From positions 1-6,902 of the forward strand of contig WTJL01000186.1 in the NCBI GenBank assembly GCA_011524845.1: a DNA stretch of 6,902 nt. Direction: 5' to 3'. Source of the DNA: Flavobacteriales bacterium. Lineage in GTDB: Bacteria > Bacteroidota > Bacteroidia > Flavobacteriales_D > Sanyastnellaceae. Below the pieces are notes generated by a model that saw nothing but the letters and a program-made list of their open reading frames with translations, ran no database searches and was not told the DNA's origin. The position numbers were made by a program, and so were the translations under genes. Each line of letters opens with the position of its first letter. Position 1 is the stretch's first letter. Of this stretch, positions 6,027-6,902 are shown piece after piece.

Positions 6027-6176
6027 TCAAGATTCTTCGAGAATCTCGAGGCCAGGAAACTTCTCTTTCCAGTACTCGAGTTTGCTGCGGTCGCGGACAG
6101 TGATCACAGTTCTGCGGTCCAAACGGACCTTGATGTTGGGCTGGAGTTCCTTCTCGGATTTCTTTCTGCGTGCCAT
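6027..6176 (-). CDS. Small basic 49-residue conserved-looking protein, function unknown
   Basis: An ATG-started ORF on the - strand encodes 49 residues: MARRKKSEKELQPNIKVRLD at the N terminus, then RRTVITVRDRSKLEYWKEKF and PGLEILEES. The N-terminal part is highly basic and the C-terminal end acidic. The alternating pattern IKVRLDRRTVITVRD looks like a beta-hairpin followed by a helix (SKLEYWKEKF), so a compact fold is plausible. Support for a real gene: about two-thirds of third codon positions are G or C, as in the neighbours; the bidirectional terminator lies 23 nt after its stop; and it is on the same strand as the transporter upstream. I do not recognise a named family. RNA or DNA binding would fit the charge but is only a guess. 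The opposite-strand frames across this stretch lack protein-like sequence. Confidence 0.7.
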   Translation of the reverse strand: MARRKKSEKELQPNIKVRLDRRTVITVRDRSKLEYWKEKFPGLEILEES

Positions 6177-6243
6177 GAATGTGTTGTGTCTCGGGATAAC
6201 CGTTCGTCAAAAGAACACCACCACGTCCAAAAAAGTTGCGTCA

Positions 6244-6252
6244 TGTGCATAA
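6244..6252 (-). promoter_or_regulatory. Perfect DnaA-box match TTATGCACA
   Basis: The - strand reads TTATGCACA, an exact match to TTATNCACA, within the 126-bp gap (6177-6302) between the transporter stop and the 49-residue gene start. It is about 615 bp from the last site of the cluster at 5520-5629. The rest of this gap shows no clear promoter or hairpin; a weak -7-like TTCTTTTG (complement of 6208-6215) lies 31 nt before the small gene. Confidence 0.4.
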
Positions 6253-6302
6253 AGTCGCCTCATCCGTTAAGGAAACTTGGCGACCACCACCCCAAGGCAG
6301 AA

Positions 6303-6902
6303 TCACCCCTTCACTGAAGGGACCAATTTGCCCGAATACCAAGCGATGTACAGGTAACACACCATGGGCAGGACAAACGCCACCGCAAACCCTGCACTGT
6401 CCACCAGCGCGCCCACGGCCGGAGGGATGAATGCCCCTCCCACAATCGCGGTGCACAAGACGCCGGACCCTTGTGGTTTGGCCTCGCCCAAATCTTCAAT
6501 GGCGAGCGTGAAAATCGTGGGGAACATGATGCTGTTGCAGAATCCCACCGCCAACATCAGCAACAAGGCGGTCACGCCTGTGGTCGCAATGGACAAACCG
6601 ATGAACGACAAGGCGAGAAGCGCCGCCACTGCAAGGATGGTCGAGGGCTTGATGGAATGCATCAACGCCGATCCAGCGAACCGCCCGAGCATCGCCCCGC
6701 CCCAATAGAAAGTCAGCAACGCACCGAGCACACCTTTGGCGTCCAATCCAGCAACGTCGATGCCTTTGATGAAGGCCGCGAGACCCGCCATGCCACCGAG
6801 GAGCTGGCTTGTCTTGATGTCTTCCACGATGTCCAGGCTCAACCCATAGTTGACCATGTACGACCCCAAGGCCACCTCGGCCCCCACGTAGACGAAGATG
6901 CC
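6303..6902 (-). CDS. FucP/GluP-type sugar MFS transporter, C-terminal half (5' end beyond window)
   Basis: The last 199 residues of an inner-membrane major facilitator of the fucose/glucose/galactose:proton symporter type. The frame is open to the right edge and begins GIFVYVGAEVALGSYMVNYG, the family-typical opening of the second six-helix bundle, so the GTG at 6887 is not the start. About six membrane segments follow. Recognisable family stretches are GALLTFYWGGAMLGRFAGS, then FCNSIMFPTIFTLAIEDLG, QGSGVLCTAIVGGAFIPPAV and FVLPMVCYLYIAWYSGKL near the end. The NSIMFPTIF and GGAFIPP motifs are strong markers of this subgroup. The transported sugar cannot be read from this half. The next gene on the strand is the 49-residue protein after 126 nt; no terminator is seen between them, so read-through to the hairpin at 5974-6003 is possible. 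Confidence 0.93.
   Translation of the reverse strand, partial: GIFVYVGAEVALGSYMVNYGLSLDIVEDIKTSQLLGGMAGLAAFIKGIDVAGLDAKGVLGALLTFYWGGAMLGRFAGSALMHSIKPSTILAVAALLALSFIGLSIATTGVTALLLMLAVGFCNSIMFPTIFTLAIEDLGEAKPQGSGVLCTAIVGGAFIPPAVGALVDSAGFAVAFVLPMVCYLYIAWYSGKLVPSVKG

Noticed and set aside
6208..6215. TTCTTTTG on the - strand as a Bacteroidota -7 element (TAnnTTTG) for the 49-residue gene.
   Set aside because: One mismatch at a key position, and no TTTG or TTG -33 element at the expected distance upstream.
6015..6317. + strand open frame of 100 codons after the terminator.
   Set aside because: It begins just past the terminator, overlaps the end of the transporter gene, and has no protein-like pattern; the opposite-strand 49-residue gene explains the region better.

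Overview
The window is about 6.9 kb of gene-dense bacterial chromosome. G+C is high, near 57-60% by eye. The family content points to Bacteroidota: a DUF4920 lipoprotein, a Bacteroidota-style HEAT-repeat protein, a FucP-type sugar transporter, and start codons with no Shine-Dalgarno sequence in front of them. The high G+C would be unusual for classic Flavobacterium or Bacteroides. I cannot place it below phylum. There are no rRNA or tRNA genes, insertion sequences, CRISPR arrays or phage genes.

Layout. (1) Positions 1-3065, + strand: the 3' part of a biotin-dependent acyl-CoA carboxylase carboxyltransferase gene (closest in style to methylcrotonyl-CoA carboxylase beta), then a secreted ChaN/DUF399-like protein, a DUF4920 lipoprotein and a small lipoprotein with one CxxCH haem motif. 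Gaps are 9, 38 (or 14) and 1 nt, so this is probably one transcript. (2) Positions 3085-4265, - strand: a NUDIX CoA-pyrophosphatase-like gene followed by a HEAT-repeat gene, joined by an ATGA stop/start overlap. (3) Positions 4303-5503, + strand, divergent from the NUDIX gene: aat (leucyl/phenylalanyl-tRNA-protein transferase) overlapping by 8 nt a gene whose product looks like a shrunken PlsC-type acyltransferase lacking the catalytic HX4D motif. (4) Positions 5504-5655: a relatively AT-rich intergenic region with a dense cluster of DnaA-box-like 9-mers and a 6-bp inverted repeat. (5) Positions 5656-5940: a 94-residue winged-helix-like protein, ending at a bidirectional terminator. (6) Converging from the other side on the - strand: a 49-residue basic protein gene and, upstream of it, the 3' part of a FucP-type sugar MFS transporter that runs off the right edge. 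The 126-bp gap between these two holds one perfect DnaA box.

Most of the window is ordinary metabolic and housekeeping content. The parts that most deserve a second look are the DnaA-box cluster (possible replication origin or DnaA-controlled region), the apparently dead acyltransferase homologue, and the 49-residue protein, which default gene-length cut-offs can miss.
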